64,000 bases of DNA. Source: Cryptomeria japonica (taxonomy: Eukaryota > Streptophyta > Pinopsida > Cupressales > Cupressaceae). The first letter of the stretch is position 1. Each line of letters opens with the position of its first letter. This document shows, piece by piece, positions 10,131 through 22,650 of the stretch. The notes beneath the pieces are model-generated. The model did no database searches, was not told the DNA's origin, and saw only the letters and a program-made list of their open reading frames with translations. The stretch lies in contig NC_081405.1 in assembly GCF_030272615.1 (NCBI RefSeq), positions 19,736,547-19,800,546 on the forward strand, read 5' to 3'. The translations under genes were made by a program, and so were the position numbers.

Positions 10131-10745
10131 CCATTGTATTCTTTTGAGAGATTGGGGATAGGGGAGTCCTCCTCACAGATACAATAAGTACCTAGGGCTA
10201 TATCTTTGATCTCATCAATGGGATCAAATTGAAATGCATTTTCCCACTCATCAAGTAGGAAATCAGGGACCTCCTCCAATTGATTTGCAGGCTCTCTTAC
10301 TAAAATTTCTTCTTTCTCTCCATGGAGGGTACAGTTCATATTAATAAGACTGGGAGTATAGGGCTCTATGTGATCATTGGAAATAGGCTCAGCCCTAATG
10401 GTTACTTTGGTGCCATATCTTATCCTAAACAACATGTGGGACCAATTAGAAGATAGGTAACCACCTATCTTAGTAGTGAATTTTGTATATAAATAAATGG
10501 CAAAATAAGCAAGGAGACCTATCAATCACTGAGATGTCTTACAACACACTACAACCTAGTCAGGCATGCAAGGTTAGATTTAAATATTTAATGTCCCCTA
10601 TAGTCTGAATTGATGTGCCATCAAGTTGTACCACCCATCTTGTTATAGGATCATATTTGATACCTAGGCAGTCAGCTATTCCCTTAGGCATAATTGAATT
10701 ACTGGCCCCACTAACTATCATGTAATTGTGAACAAGTTTATCTCC
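10131..10745 (-). pseudogene. gypsy protease region
   Basis: The minus strand near 10720-10600 encodes an aspartic-protease-like stretch 'MIVSGASNSIMPKGIADC'. The catalytic Asp normally preceding Ser-Gly is absent, as if one codon were missing. It runs through stops into a 'GGYLSSNWSHMLFRIRYGTK' segment and an acidic region before the RNase H. Inactive. Confidence 0.6.
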
Positions 10746-10751
10746 TACGAT

Positions 10752-11943
10752 TTATGATAGATAAAAAGGGAGAGGCTTACTAATTTTCTTTGGATTGTCT
10801 ACCTCCAAAGGCTGCACCAAGGTTTTAGAAATTGAAGAGTTGCATCCTTGACTAGCGCCTTCTGCATCATCAATCCCCCTTAGGGCTTCCTGAAGTAGAT
10901 CTCTCTGAGATGGAATAGAAAGATCATCCCATATAGATACATTTAGGCTGGCCTTCTTCATTTGTTCAACAATATTAAAGGGGATGACATCCTTAGCAGG
11001 GACCTTTGTAGCAACAAGGTCCGGTTTTGATATTATAGGAGCCTTAGGTGGCTCTCCCTTCTTGACATTTTGAGTCAAGTTTTATTCTCTATTTGGAGCA
11101 GTCACCTCGTTAGATGCCTTAGGCATTGGGGATTGAAAAGAGGCCTGTGAAGTTTGAGCTGTTGTGGTAGAAGAAACACTAGGGTCTATGACCCTCTTTT
11201 TTTATCTTGTATTTTTGGCCACATTGTCCCCACTTGTTTGATTTATTCCACAAAAATCAGCCTCCCACCAATTTATAAAAGTTGTATCTCCTTATGGATG
11301 ATTAGGATAGTCACCAATATGTTGTTTCCATGATGTTTTGGGCTCATTTTGTGCTACTAGGGCTTGAGAAAACTCACCATTTTGAGAAGAAACATGATTA
11401 TGAAGTTGATTGCATGGAGTACACCAATCTTGCTCTTGAGCAAGATTGTTGATTGTTCTATGTTGGCACTAGTGCTTTTGAGGTGCTTGTAGTTGAGGGA
11501 TTCAATCTATTCAAAGGTCAAGAATTTTTCCATTGGTTTTGCTCTTGGAAATTGGATCTCTGTTGTTGATAATTATGATTTTGGGGTTGATAAGGCCTAC
11601 TGTTAGCCTACGACAATTGTCTCTTGACTGAGACCAATTCATTCTCAAACCCTTGCATCTGCTGGCTCATTTTTTGCATTGAAGCTTCCATAGAAGCCCC
11701 GAGCTATTGAATTTCAAAAGATGGAGGAAGTGCAAGTGTGAGTAGATGGCTCATGGAAACCACTAGAATGGGAGCCAAAACATTTTGTTGAATAGGAGCC
11801 TCAAGGAATGAGGGAATTGGAGGGCTAGGGGAAAACTTCCTAGCCTGTATTAAACATTTTTCTGCCCTTATGGATGTAACATATGCCCCTGGAAGGTTAT
11901 CTCCTCCCATAGACTGAATCATAGCCACATTATCATTGTTCAA
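10752..11943 (-). pseudogene. gypsy gag remnant
   Basis: Two short open pieces (11943-11704 and 11078-10752) lie in the gag position. The second contains 'PFNIVEQMKKASLNVSIWDD' and 'IPSQRDLLQEAL', equivalent to the QYNLVEQLDKTPTLISILELL segment between gag and protease in the element at 55670. The remainder (about 11080-12770) is broken by stops. The region is Pro/Ser/Gln-rich. Confidence 0.6.
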
Positions 11944-12776
11944 AGCCTTAAGAAAGTATTAAAAAACATGATTTGATGAAGGTTTTGCCAGTGATGGGAT
12001 TCTATCCCATGTGTTTTGAAATCTATAATTAAAATCACCGATGAACTCATGGGATGCTCTTTTGATTGAAGTCAGTTTTTCCATAAGTGACAGATGGTCA
12101 CTTTTATCTTCATAATGTTTGCAAATTTTTTCCCCTAGTTCATTTGAATTATGGATTGAGCCATAGAGAAAACCCCTATACCATTATAGGGCCTTTCCCT
12201 TCAATGAAAAGACTAGGAGCCTTAATACAACATTATCTTCTATCACATCAAATACAGTGCATATACTTGACATATCTCAAATTTGTTATTCAGGGGTGAC
12301 AGAGGTCTCTCCAGTAAAAAAGGGGATAGACTTTAAGGGTGCTATTGGAATATCATTTTTATGGGCCAAGACCAAAGGGATACCACCATTAAAGGTGACA
12401 AAGGTGTGTGCTCTAGGGACTGCCATGTGAATTAGTGGTCTATTGATGTGACTAGCAGGGCCTCTAGATTGAGAAGATCTGATAATAGGAGGGGTAGAAT
12501 GGGATCTTAGGGGTGTAGATGATTCTCCTTGAGTTCACCTCATAGGTGACAAGGAATGCCTACCTCTATTTCTCCTATAGCCTAAATAAGGAAGCTAAGT
12601 AATTGAAAAATACCTCTTGAAGATGACCCGGTTTGTCTTCTTGGCATAAAATCTACTACTGGTCAACACCGAGAGTATATATTTATCCTTAAAAGTCGGC
12701 AAGTGCTTGATTGATTGCCTCCAAAGGCAGAAATGCTAAGAGCAACGCTAAATCCTCAACATGAATATTTTAATGT

Positions 12777-12794
12777 GTCCCACCGAGCGTGCCA
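12777..12794 (-). promoter_or_regulatory. Primer-binding site of nested gypsy element
   Basis: On the minus strand, a few bases inside the 5' LTR (which starts at 12800), the sequence reads TGGCACGCTCGGTGGGAC after TTTT. The TGG start and position fit a tRNA primer-binding site. I cannot name the tRNA with confidence. Confidence 0.6.
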
Positions 12795-12799
12795 AAAAT

Positions 12800-14245
12800 T
12801 GTTGATGCAAAAGTGTGCACCTAAACTGAAACGTGATCTTCCTGCCTATGACTATACAAAACACTAATAAAACTACCCCAGGTATGCACAATATTCTACT
12901 TAATTGAGCTCCGTATAGATGAGTTAAGGTTGGAGTTCTAAAGAATGGCAAGAGGAATGAAAATAGTTCTCAAGTGTCACCCAAAGAGGGGATCAACACA
13001 ATCACTGATGCAAAAGGAGACAAGAAAGAGATGCATTCAAACAAAGAGGTAAGAGAAATACACACATTTGTTTAAACTAATGAAAGGCAAGAAGACTAAT
13101 TTTATTAATGGAAAGCAAGGCAACATTTACAGTTACAAAAAAACAAGAATTATGCAAGAGAATAGAAGAGAACATCCTTTTGAAAGATACAAAATTGCCT
13201 TTATAGCTAAGGCATAACTCAAAATGAACTAAACCTAGAAATCGTAACCCTACTAGGGTTAGGTTACAAAATAGAAGAGAGGAGAAGAAGATTATATTTA
13301 CTGATCTGATGGCATATGGAAAGTAGGTTCTAAGAATGTCCTCTACCTTTGGGAAAAAAAAACCCTGCAAAAAAGAGGAAATCTCTGTAATTGAATGCAC
13401 TGGGATGACGTATGTAGGCACAAAATTCCTCAATCCGTATTGAATGAGTATTGGCTTCATAAAAAATTGGCCTCAAGGTCCGATTTGGAGTAATGGTGGA
13501 TATCCCTTGACCCTTTGAAAGTGGTTGAGATGGATTGGATTTGATTTGGTTAGCTAACAGGTTCAAAAACTGATTTTTGACCCATTAAGTTGACAACCAC
13601 TATCGAGCAACTGTTTGAATTTCAACGATCGGCTCCAGTTTAAATTTAGGCCACTAGATTCTCCCTATTGCATGTAGATGGATGACCAAGACCGTTCCAC
13701 AAAGGTTGGGCCCATCAACTAAACAACCACATCATGGTATCGCAGCCAAGGGTGGGACCCAGTTCTTGATCATTGTGAAACAACGATAACACTCTCTTCC
13801 TCCCAGTCGCATCGCTTATCACCATGTCACGCGAAAGTGGAAAATTTTCATTATTCCTATTTGCTGGAAAAGAGCGATAAAAACTTCCTTTCCCCTCGGT
13901 AGCATTGCTTATCGCACAGTCACGTGAAAGTGGAGTAGTCAAAGTATGGAGAAAAAGTGGAAAGTTCCTGACTACTTGATAAGCGATAATAAAGAATTCT
14001 TGTCAGCCGGTAGCTGGTGAAAGGGGGTGGTACCACCATGAAGAAGGGACCCTCTAGCTAGTACAAAATTAAGAGAGTTGACCGGCCAACTTGGTCAACT
14101 CAAAATAGAACTTGGAGCCTGAAAAGAGTAATAGGGCAAAAGAAACTCTACTCTTTTGCCGCCAATACAGTACGCATAACACGCAAGTTATGCGAAATAT
14201 TTTTCCAGGCCTAATGAAGTTAAGTTGACACATAAATAGTCAACA
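12800..14245 (-). repeat. 5' LTR of nested gypsy element (right copy)
   Basis: 1,446 bp, TGTTGATG...AGTCAACA, matching the left LTR. A TATA-like box (CCTTTATA on plus, TATAAAGG on minus) lies at 13198-13205. The clear divergence between the two LTRs implies an old insertion. Confidence 0.88.
13198..13205 (-). promoter_or_regulatory. TATA-like box in gypsy 5' LTR
   Basis: Reads TATAAAGG on the minus strand and is conserved in the other LTR at 6547-6554. Confidence 0.45.
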
Positions 14246-14881
14246 AGAAGATGGAAGTCAGTACAGATCAATGATTGGAGGACTATTATATTTGACTGCT
14301 ACCAGACTGGATATCATGTATGTAGTATGTTTGGCAGCCATATTTTAGCAAGAATCGAAAGAATCACATGTTGTGGTGGTAAAAAGGATTTTTCGGATAT
14401 CTTAAAGGCACATAAGAGTTTGGTTTGTGGTATCCCAAGAGCTCAAATTTTATGCTCACAACTTACAAAGATGCAGAATGGCTAGAGGTGTTGATGACAG
14501 AAAAAAGCACAAGTGGAGGAGCATTCTTCCTTGGCTCCCGATAAGTTGCTTGGTCGAGTAAGAAGCAAGACTCTGTGTCCTTATTTACAACAAAGAAGAA
14601 TATATTACAACATATTCTTGTTGCACTCAATTCTATGGATGAAGCAAACTTTGAAGGACAATGGTGTAAAGTTTGATAACCTTGTCTCAATCATGTGTGA
14701 TAATAATAGTGCAATAAATATTTCAAAGAATTTGGTACAACATTCTAGAACAAATCATATATCTATCAGGTATCACTTCTTGAGGGAAAAAGTTCTAGAT
14801 AATAAGGTCAAACTTGAGTATGTACCTACAAAAGAGTAGATTGCAGATATATTCACTAAGGCATCGTGAAAAGATGATTTT
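14246..14881 (+). pseudogene. copia RT end and RNase H, fragment 3
   Basis: Resumes the outer copia element directly after the gypsy insertion: GSQYRSMIGGLLYLTATR, then 'ESHVVVVKRIF', 'STSGGAFFLGS', and the RNase H end 'CDNNSAINISKNLVQHSRTN', 'HISIRYHFLREKV', 'EYVPTKE' before a stop. Several stops and frame changes are visible. The final part from 14649 is repeated at 15391. Confidence 0.85.
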
Positions 14882-16132
14882 GAGTATCGTAGGAAGAAGT
14901 TAGGGGTGTTACCCCTCCCCAGTTTCGACTAATGTGCATTTTAGATGTGCATTGGTCCAGTGAGCAGCCTGTATATTCTTTTTTGGATTGATTCTCATGT
15001 GATTCTTCTCAAGGGGAGTTTTGTCCACCTTTGTCATTGTTGTCAAAGGGACAGAGAGAGAGTTGAGTTTTCATAATGATGATTTTGTTGTTGTTGTTGT
15101 TGTTGTTGTTGATGGATGTTGCCATCAATGACAAAGGGGGAGATTGCTAGCATTATATTATGCATTGTCATTGATGTCAAATCATGTGGTTTAGATGTGG
15201 TATGTTTATAAGAAGTGTTTGATTAAGTTATGTTGTGCATTTGGAGGTTTCCTAGTTTTATCGAATGAGTTTGGTACTTCAGAAGATGATACTCAATAAT
15301 ATCTTTGGGTCTGAATTGGTCTGGAGATTGAGGTTTTGGACCAAATAATAATTTTTTTTAATATAGCGTGCAAATGCATTTTGGGTCCATCTTTGAAGGA
15401 CAATGGTGTAAAGTTTGATAACCTTGTCTCAATCATGTGTGATAATAATAGTGCAATAAATATTTCAAAGAATTTGGTACAACATTCTAGAACAAATCAT
15501 ATATCTATCAGGTATCACTTCTTGAGGGAAAAAGTTCTAGATAATAAGGTCAAACTTGAGTATGTACCTACAAAAGAGTAGATTGCAGATATATTCACTA
15601 AGGCATCGTGAAAAGATGATTTTGAGTATCGTAGGAAGAAGTTAGGGGTGTTACCCCTCCCCAGTTTCGACTAATGTGCATTTTAGATGTGCATTGGTCC
15701 AGTGAGCAGCCTGTATATTCTTTTTTGGATTGATTCTCATGTGATTCTTCTCAAGGGGAGTTTTGTCCACCTTTGTCATTGTTGTCAAAGGGACAGAGAG
15801 AGAGTTGAGTTTTCATAATGATGATTTTGTTGTTGTTGTTGTTGTTGTTGTTGATGGATGTTGCCATCAATGACAAAGGGGGAGATTGCTAGCATTATAT
15901 TATGCATTGTCATTGATGTCAAATCATGTGGTTTAGATGTGGTATGTTTATAAGAAGTGTTTGATTAAGTTATGTTGTGCATTTGGAGGTTTCCTAGTTT
16001 TATCGAATGAGTTTGGTACTTCAGAAGATGATACTCAATAATATCTTTGGGTCTGAATTGGTCTGGAGATTGAGGTTTTGGACCAAATAATAATTTTTTT
16101 TAATATAGCGTGCAAATGCATTTTGGGTCCAT
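14649..16132 (+). repeat. 742-bp perfect-looking tandem duplication
   Basis: Copy 1 is 14649-15390 and copy 2 is 15391-16132. The unit spans the end of RNase H, the 3' UTR, polypurine tract, a (TTG)n microsatellite (15083-15112, 15825-15854) and the first part of the 3' LTR. By eye I find no difference between copies, including homopolymer lengths. The junction shares CTTTG (unit start, and the sequence after the second copy), suggesting microhomology. The 81-codon ORF at 15336-15581 is copy 2 of the RNase H tail, not a gene. Confidence 0.93.
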
Positions 16133-16792
16133 CTTTGGTGATGTATGTAGCATGTTGATTTGTTCAATGAGGAACAATGTAATATGGTCTACTTCTCATT
16201 CCTTCTCACCACCGAAATATTTAGTGGAGACCTATTTTAGATCTCTATCTTAGCCAACATTGAGAATTATGTTTTTTGGAGACATTATATGTAGGAGTAT
16301 GTTTTGATGAGGTCTCATATGGATTTTTGTGTTGAATACATGTGATATTGAAAGAATCCAGTAGTTGTGTGAGTATAGTGTTGCAGATTGTTATCGGAAG
16401 CAGTTTTGGCAGTGCAAATTGTATTTTTGTGGTGGATTCTCTTTATCTTTCTTTCTTCTTTGGTAGTGAACCTTTCAGGGCAATGAGCCCACCGGCAGTC
16501 AGCCTTTTAGGGTAGTGAGCCCACCTGTAGTGAGCACCTTGGCAGTGAGCCATCCTTTGTAAAAAATACCTTAACCGATGTTTATATATTGAGAATTAGA
16601 ATTCTCTGTGGGTTTTTCCCTTCTTGGGTTTTCCACGTAAATTATGGCGTTTCTTGTGTTTGATCTATTTCATGCATGTGCTTTCATGTTTAGTTAATTA
16701 TATTAATTATTTAGGATCTATGGATTAAAGTTAAAAGAAAACTTTGTCGTCAGCTGATTCACCCCCCCTCTCAGTTGCCTGAATATTCAACA
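15145..16792 (+). repeat. 3' LTR of outer copia element (contains duplication)
   Basis: The polypurine tract ACAAAGGGGGAGAT (15131-15144) precedes an LTR start TGCTAGCATT. Because of the tandem duplication the start occurs again at 15887. The single-copy LTR would be about 906 bp (15887-16792). Near the end are the copia blocks GGGTTTTTCCC...GGGTTTTCCACGTAAA (16610-16640) and CACCCCCCCTCTCAGTTG (16761-16778). It ends TTCAACA. Confidence 0.82.
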
Positions 16793-18359
16793 TTTGGGGC
16801 CATAAATTTCAAAGGTGAAATATTAATTGCCTATAGTCCTTTCTCAAATTGGGTTATCCAAATTTACATTGTGCATAACCTATTATTGTTGCAATGATTA
16901 TAAAATGGTGTGCATGTCCATCTGGGGATCATCATTTATCACTTTATACAAACCCCTAGCTATAAATAGATCAAACACATGTATTCAAGTGCAGATATCA
17001 AAGGAAAAAAACCTTTTGATTTTAAAAGTTAGAGGGAAAAGCCCCTTTGTATAGAGATCAATCTTAATTCAAATGTTGCATTGGAGCTTCATTGATCACA
17101 TATTTCAATCACATTACATTATTTTAATTTGTTGTTTTTTGTGAGTATGCACGTGATGGTTTAATATTGTTGTAATTATGAAGTTGTAAACTATTTGAAT
17201 GTAATTTAGTATTTATTCATAATAATAGAGCATTATATTTTTTATAATGATAATGTGTGAATAGTGAATTAAATCTAAGTTTTCTAAGATCTAAATTAAA
17301 TACACTTATAATAAAATATTATTGTTTCCTAAAATTCTCCCCCTTGTTAAAATTTTAGTCTTTTTCCTCTCTTGTTGGTTTTGATATGATAATTCAAGTC
17401 TTAGTGTCTACACAATTTCACTTACACCATCTAAGTTTCAACACTTAGTCATTTTTTAAGTGCATCAGGGTTTTACCTTGGTTAAACCTTTGTTGGAGTC
17501 TGATAAGCCTTTTTGTACTTGTCTAAACCTCTTCTTTTCTTCCTTGTTCATGTTTTTGATACTGGGGGCTTCTATCCCAAGTTTTGAAAGTCATGTTAGT
17601 CTCTGATGTAGTTTCCTAACCATGTCGAAGCCCAACCATTTAAATGATATTGCAACATGTCATCCAATACTTAACCTTTGGGCTCGAGGTTTTCAAAAGT
17701 TCAAGTTTTAAATGTCTTGTCAACACCTGATGGCCAAACTCTGACTTACCATATATTTAGTCCTTGTGTTCAAGTTTTATGTCAAAGCTGTCGAGTCCTT
17801 TTAGTTTTAAAACATACATTGAAATACAAAACGATATCCAAAGCACGTCGATGTCAAGCCATCTAAGTTGTACTCAAAGAGAAGAAATAAGAAAACCAAA
17901 GTAATACATTGAAGCTAAAGGCAAAAGTGGGTTTGTAGAAGAGTTAGAAAACTTCATCGAGATTTGACATTCCAACTCTAACTAAAGGGAAGTCAATGTA
18001 AATAAAAGATGAAGACATTTTTGCATAAGGTGAAAGTGGTATGAATTTTTAAAACCATTGGTGGATTCTAATGCCCATTCCTAATTGAAAGAGGCAACAA
18101 TAAAACAAGAAGAGAAAAACTTTCATCAAGCACAAAAAATATGAAGTTTAAAAACTTGTGGTGGAACCCAAGAAGTTCTCCTAACCAATTTTAAGTTGAA
18201 GTGGTGATGCATCTCCCCGAAAGTACTGGCATTAATGACTAGGAACCAAAGTGGGTGGACATTGAATGCATCATTGAATTAAAGCGATCAATTCCCTTTT
18301 CTCCACTCTAAATCTTCATTCGAAAGATTAATTAGTCATTAAAGAGAGAAATGAGAAGA
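16793..18359. other. Unclassified AT-rich DNA
   Basis: No convincing gene or repeat family. Short ORFs (16827-17054, 17678-17866) have no recognisable domain and no support beyond openness. 17330-17880 has the stop-dense look of decayed repeat DNA. Confidence 0.5.
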
Positions 18360-19480
18360 AGTACAAGAGTATTGTATGAAGCCAACATCATCGACATTGT
18401 TGCAGAGGAGGTAAGTTATCATGAAGCTATCAAAGAGCTCATTTTCTTATAAAGAGGATTTTTAAGGTTGGAAATTCAAGAAATATTATGATAAAGGAGG
18501 TTGCCCAAATTTTTCTAAAATTTTAAACATAAAATTTAAATATTTGGGGTATGAACATCTAAATGGGTTGGAAAGATCATTGCCTAAAGTCAGAGATACC
18601 AAATTGGGATGTATAGACTTGAAGAAATTTTAGAGGGTAGAAAACCCTAACAAAAACCCCATCACTCAGAGATTGGCCGAAAGTGGGTTATTTTAAGTGG
18701 CAACTTTCCTAGTAGCCATACAATGCATGAACTTGGTGTTGGAGTGTGTCAATAGGTATGACCCAAATATCTGGGAAATTAAAGAACCGATGGTAGGGTC
18801 CTCTTAACCCTCAACCGCACCACTATTCAAATTTTTTTTGACTCTTTGATAGTTAAATGTATTGTCATTGGGATTTCACATTGTCACAATGTGAGTTCAA
18901 TGCAAAGAAGGGTGTTTATAGAAATGTCATTGCCAAGAAGTGGTTTTCAACAACCAAGAGGAGAAAATCACAACTACACAAAACCATTCATAAATTGTAT
19001 TCAAAGGGAGGGACCACAGACATAATCATCCTCTTGCATAGGCTAAGAAGGGATGAAGATGGTTTCAATTTGGATGAATGGAAGGGATGAAGATGGTTTC
19101 AATTTGGATGAATGGATGTTTTTCTCTTTATAGGTTATAGAAACAGTCACAAATATTGGATGCCAAATCAAGAAGGACAATTATGGAAGCACCATGACCA
19201 AATAACTCAAACCAAAGTTCTAAAATAATATTTGATACTTTATCTGATCGAAAGATCCTTGACTAAGAAAAGTATGGTAAGTTAGCTAGAATAGTTGCCT
19301 CTTTGATTTGGTATGTGAATCATGATAAAACAGTTATAGAAAAGAGTGATAAAATCAGGAAAGAGAAGGCATTATGGGGGTTGAGAATGAGAAATGTCTA
19401 CATTCAGTGCAAACAAGATATTTCACCTGTCTTGAAGGCATTGCAAGAGTACAAAGGCTGACAAGGCCAACCACCATCGA
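18360..19480 (+). pseudogene. Decayed unidentified coding sequence
   Basis: Several plus-strand frames give protein-like text broken by stops. The best is 18857-19090 (77 codons), with 'MYCHWDFTLSQCEFNAKKGV' and 'RNVIAKKWFSTTKRR'. A 34-bp tandem duplication at its end shifts the frame, after which similar text continues to about 19480. I do not recognise the family; it may be another accessory ORF from a retroelement. Weak call. Confidence 0.35.
19047..19114. repeat. 34-bp tandem duplication
   Basis: Two adjacent copies of a 34-bp unit containing GGGATGAAGATGGTTTCAAT. Being not a multiple of three, it breaks the surrounding degenerate reading frame. Confidence 0.85.
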
Positions 19481-20392
19481 CAAGAGATGCCAACACAAGG
19501 AAAAAGGAGATGCCACCTCAACTTTAGTGTTGTTTTGAATTCCTTCTATGCTGATCTATATTTTTATGTTGTAAAGACTCATTTAAGTTGTATTATAACT
19601 ATTCTTTAAAAAGAATCCATTTTTAAGAAGTTATGGATAGTTACAAATTGAATGTCTTAAATATGCATTGAATGGAATATGCAAGGGTCTGCATTTTTTA
19701 TTCCCCTTATGCTTTGACATACGAGTGAGACTGAATCAAATTTGAAGATCAATTTAATCTGGTTGGCTTTTATGAGCTTCTATATCTATGAGTGTTGGAG
19801 TTGGATGTTGTTCATGTTTGTTATAAATCTTAGAGCTTATGCAATCTAAATGTTATACTCTTTGAGGTGTTGGAATTCACATGAGTGAATATCTATTTGA
19901 TAAAAAATCCAGTTAGTATTTTAAAATCAATTAGTTTATCTATCCATACACCAGTTGTCAATCTTTTAGTTAATTCTTGTGGTGGAATCTCATTGTGTAT
20001 TGTGATAATCCATGAGTCATTAAGTTGAAGTCTTAAATTATTTTAATTTCAAGCTTTGTTTCCATATTTACTTCATGGTGATGAACAAATGATAGACTCC
20101 TTTATTACTTTTTAGTTAAAAATATACTTGAATTTATATATATCCAAAAATTTAAATTTTTATCATACAAAGGGAGTTGTGCCTTTCCAAAATTTAGAGG
20201 GAAACTATTTGACATTTTACCCAATCATTGATTGATAGATTCTTGTTTTGGGTAAAGAGTCTTGTTTCATTAAATTTTGAAGAAAGAAAAATCTTAACTA
20301 ACCAAAAAATATTTTTGCAAATACTAAGTGATTGTGGATTGTTAAAAATCATATTTGTATGTGTTTTGGCATGAGATATTACAAGGTGGAAG
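19481..20392. other. Unclassified AT-rich spacer
   Basis: I see no gene or repeat boundary until the copia LTR at 20393. The minus-strand ORF at 20194-20589 overlaps the LTR and shows no domain. Confidence 0.4.
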
Positions 20393-21719
20393 TGTTGGAT
20401 ATTAGAGTTGTTGGAATGTGTTGTTGTCATTGATGTTAACACATTCTTGTGTTCTTGTGCTTTGGTGTTGTAGAGACTTGGTTTGATTGATTTATTGCAG
20501 ATATGTTGATGTGGATTTATGTTTTCAAAGATTAGTATCTTCAGTTGATTCAACATGATTTTTAGTGTTCCAAAAGGTGATTTGATCAATATGTGATCCG
20601 ATGTGGTGGTTGGTTTTTCTGTTGGTTTTGTATTGCAGAGTTATGATTTCTAGTTGTTATTGCTCTAGAATTGATTCATTATGTTGTGTGGATATGGGAG
20701 AGTGTTTGTGATGTTCATGTGTGTCCTCAGTTTGAGTGGTTCATGATTTGAAACTTCACAAGTCTATCTTTCAGTTTGTCAGTTGGTGTTCTTGAGCTCT
20801 AGAAGGGAGTTGATGATGATTCTAGTAGTTTGAGTTGTTGTAGAGGAATTCATGTTTCTTGTTGGTATTTCTAGATTGTGTACTATGCATATTGTTGGTC
20901 CGTGTTGATTGTTGTGCATATTATTGAAGATCTTATTGGTTCGATGGTATTCTTCATGTTATACGACCTTTTTGGTCGACCCAATGGTTCTTGCGTGTTG
21001 TAAATGATCTTGATGTGATATTCGATGTTATTGTGTGTTTGAGGATTTGATTTGGGTTAATGTTATGTCCTTGCCAACATTGTATTGGTCCACATATGCA
21101 TTTATGTATCATGTGATGTAATTTTGTAATTAGGTCTTATGAGTTGATCTGACCTTGAGATTAAGGTTGATGATTTATATAAATATGTGTAATATTCATG
21201 TAAGTTGTGTGTTTGTAGTGTGTCTGCATTCTTTGAGAGTGTTATATGTGTGAACAAGTAAATTGATCTTTTAGAAGAGTGTTGTAGTGCAGAGGAGTGT
21301 TGTAGAGAAGACAGTGTGCTTAACCATAACTGTAACCTGACATTGGGAGATGTTATTTCTTTCAGTTCATGTAATCCAAATTGGTGTCCGATCTTTGTAA
21401 GCCAGTGAGCCTTCCCTAGGTTGTAGCCCTTTATTTTTTTTTAGCAGTGAGTTCTAGGCAGTGTGCCTGAATGCATGTGCATTCCCCATTGTAATATTTA
21501 CACATACTACTGTAGAGTATCATCATTTTATGGGTAGGTTCCCACTGTGTTTTTTCCCTTAACTGGGTTTTCCATGTCAAAAGTCTGTGTGTTGTTGATG
21601 TGGTGTTCATCTTTGTTATTGTTGTTCTTGATCATATTTGAAGTTGAGGTTAATTTGTTTAAGTTTGGTGAAAACTGATTCACCCCCCTCTCAGTTTTCC
21701 TGCATTGTTGTTGCCAACA
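20393..21719 (+). repeat. 5' LTR of copia element
   Basis: TGTTGGATATTAGAG...TTGCCAACA. It carries the copia LTR blocks TTTTTTCCCTTAACTGGGTTTTCCATG (21550-21576) and CACCCCCCTCTCAGTTTTCC (21681-21700), both also present in the 3' copy. Confidence 0.9.
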
Positions 21720-21720
21720 A

Positions 21721-21733
21721 TTGCTATCAGAGC
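21721..21733 (+). promoter_or_regulatory. Primer-binding site (initiator tRNA-Met type)
   Basis: TTGCTATCAGAGC one base after the LTR end. It differs by one base from the usual plant copia site TTGGTATCAGAGC, which pairs with the 3' end of initiator tRNA-Met. Confidence 0.8.
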
Positions 21734-21775
21734 TAGATCCTCTGGTAGAATCTTGACCACTTGAGCAGATCCGGG

Positions 21776-22650
21776 ATGGAAACTATTATTTTTAAGAAGG
21801 AGAGTCTGAGATTTGATAGAACTAATTACACTATATGGAAGAACCAGATGGATTGTCACTTGAAATGTCTTGAAGAAGATTATTGTAAGATCACAAAGAA
21901 TGCCTACATTGTTCCTCATAATGGTCCTATTACTGCAAATGAGATCAAGGATGTTGAACATAACATACAAGCCAAAGAAGCATTGATAAGTTCCCTAACT
22001 AATTTTGAGATGACTAATGTGATGGGATTGCAGACTGCACATGAGATTTGGGAGAAGTTAGAAACCTTGTATGAAGAAGACAAACATGTGAAAGTTGCTA
22101 AATTGCAGAGCTTGAAAGAAAAGTACGAGATGCTGAGAATGGGAGAAGATGAGAATATTTCATCCTTTATGGCTAAAGTGAATGATCTTGTGTTGAACAT
22201 CATATGTGTTGGTGGAATCATTGAAGAATATGAGATTGTAGCTAAAGTATTGAGATCTTTGCCTCTTTCTTATAAACATAAGGTTACTGCTATTGATGAG
22301 ATCCAAACTTTAACAACTCCGACAAGAGACATGTTGGTTGGTAAGCTTGCTGCTTTTGAATTGAGTGAACTTGGAGAATCACATGGAAAAAATGAGCTTG
22401 CATTTAAAGCTACTATATCCAAGAAGCAAAAGTATGATCCAGGATAGAATTCAACTAGGGTTTCTAGATATGAAAGAGAAATGAGAGAGGTGGAAGAACA
22501 AGGAAGAGAATTGGAAGAGATTGAAGCACTTATTGCTAGAAGATTGCCTAAGGGAGCCGGTAAGTATGAAGGGAAGTTACCTTTGAAATGTTTTTCATGC
22601 AATAGGATAGGACATTTTTCTTCTAGATGTTTGGAGAGAGATGAAAGAGT
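21776..22650 (+). pseudogene. copia gag
   Basis: The first ATG (21776) opens METIIFKKESLRFDRTNY, a typical copia gag start (UBN2-type gag fold), with 'YTIWKNQMDCHLK', 'TAHEIWEKLETLYEEDKH', and 'VAKLQSLKEKYEMLRMGEDE'. A TAG at 22445-22447 interrupts the frame. The same frame continues to a CCHC zinc knuckle CFSCNRIGHFSSRC (22589-22630), then hits the solo LTR at 22651. The gag C-terminus resumes at 23884 (SKYDKPYKPNPKYRYQKK). The leading bases 21761-21775 belong to the leader, not the protein. Confidence 0.88.

Larger units (their letters stand above)
5928..14245 (-). mobile_element. Complete Ty3/gypsy element, minus strand, with both LTRs
   Basis: LTRs at 5928-7599 and 12800-14245 share the same sequence over their length (TGTTGAT...TCAACA ends) and flank a minus-strand internal region. 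Domain order on the minus strand is gag, protease, archaeal-type RNase H, linker, RT start, integrase. Most of RT and the native RNase H have been deleted. The flanking copia RT reads across the insertion (left side ...DDKSPKA, right side GSQYRSMIGG). The target duplication is degenerate (GGCAA left, roughly AGAA right). There are many stops and frameshifts, so the element is dead. Confidence 0.88.
4328..16792 (+). mobile_element. Ty1/copia element remnant, 3' half with nested insertions
   Basis: Collinear plus-strand copia fragments are recoverable at 4340-4478, 5211-5927 and 14246-14881, followed by a 3' LTR at 15145-16792. The gaps are a solo LTR (4479-5210) and a complete gypsy element (5928-14245), so the pieces were once one RT-RNase H region. 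The 5' LTR, gag, protease and integrase are not in the window. Many in-frame stops show it is dead. It ends with CAACA at 16792; TTTGG follows as the candidate target duplication, unverifiable because the left end is missing. Confidence 0.85.
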
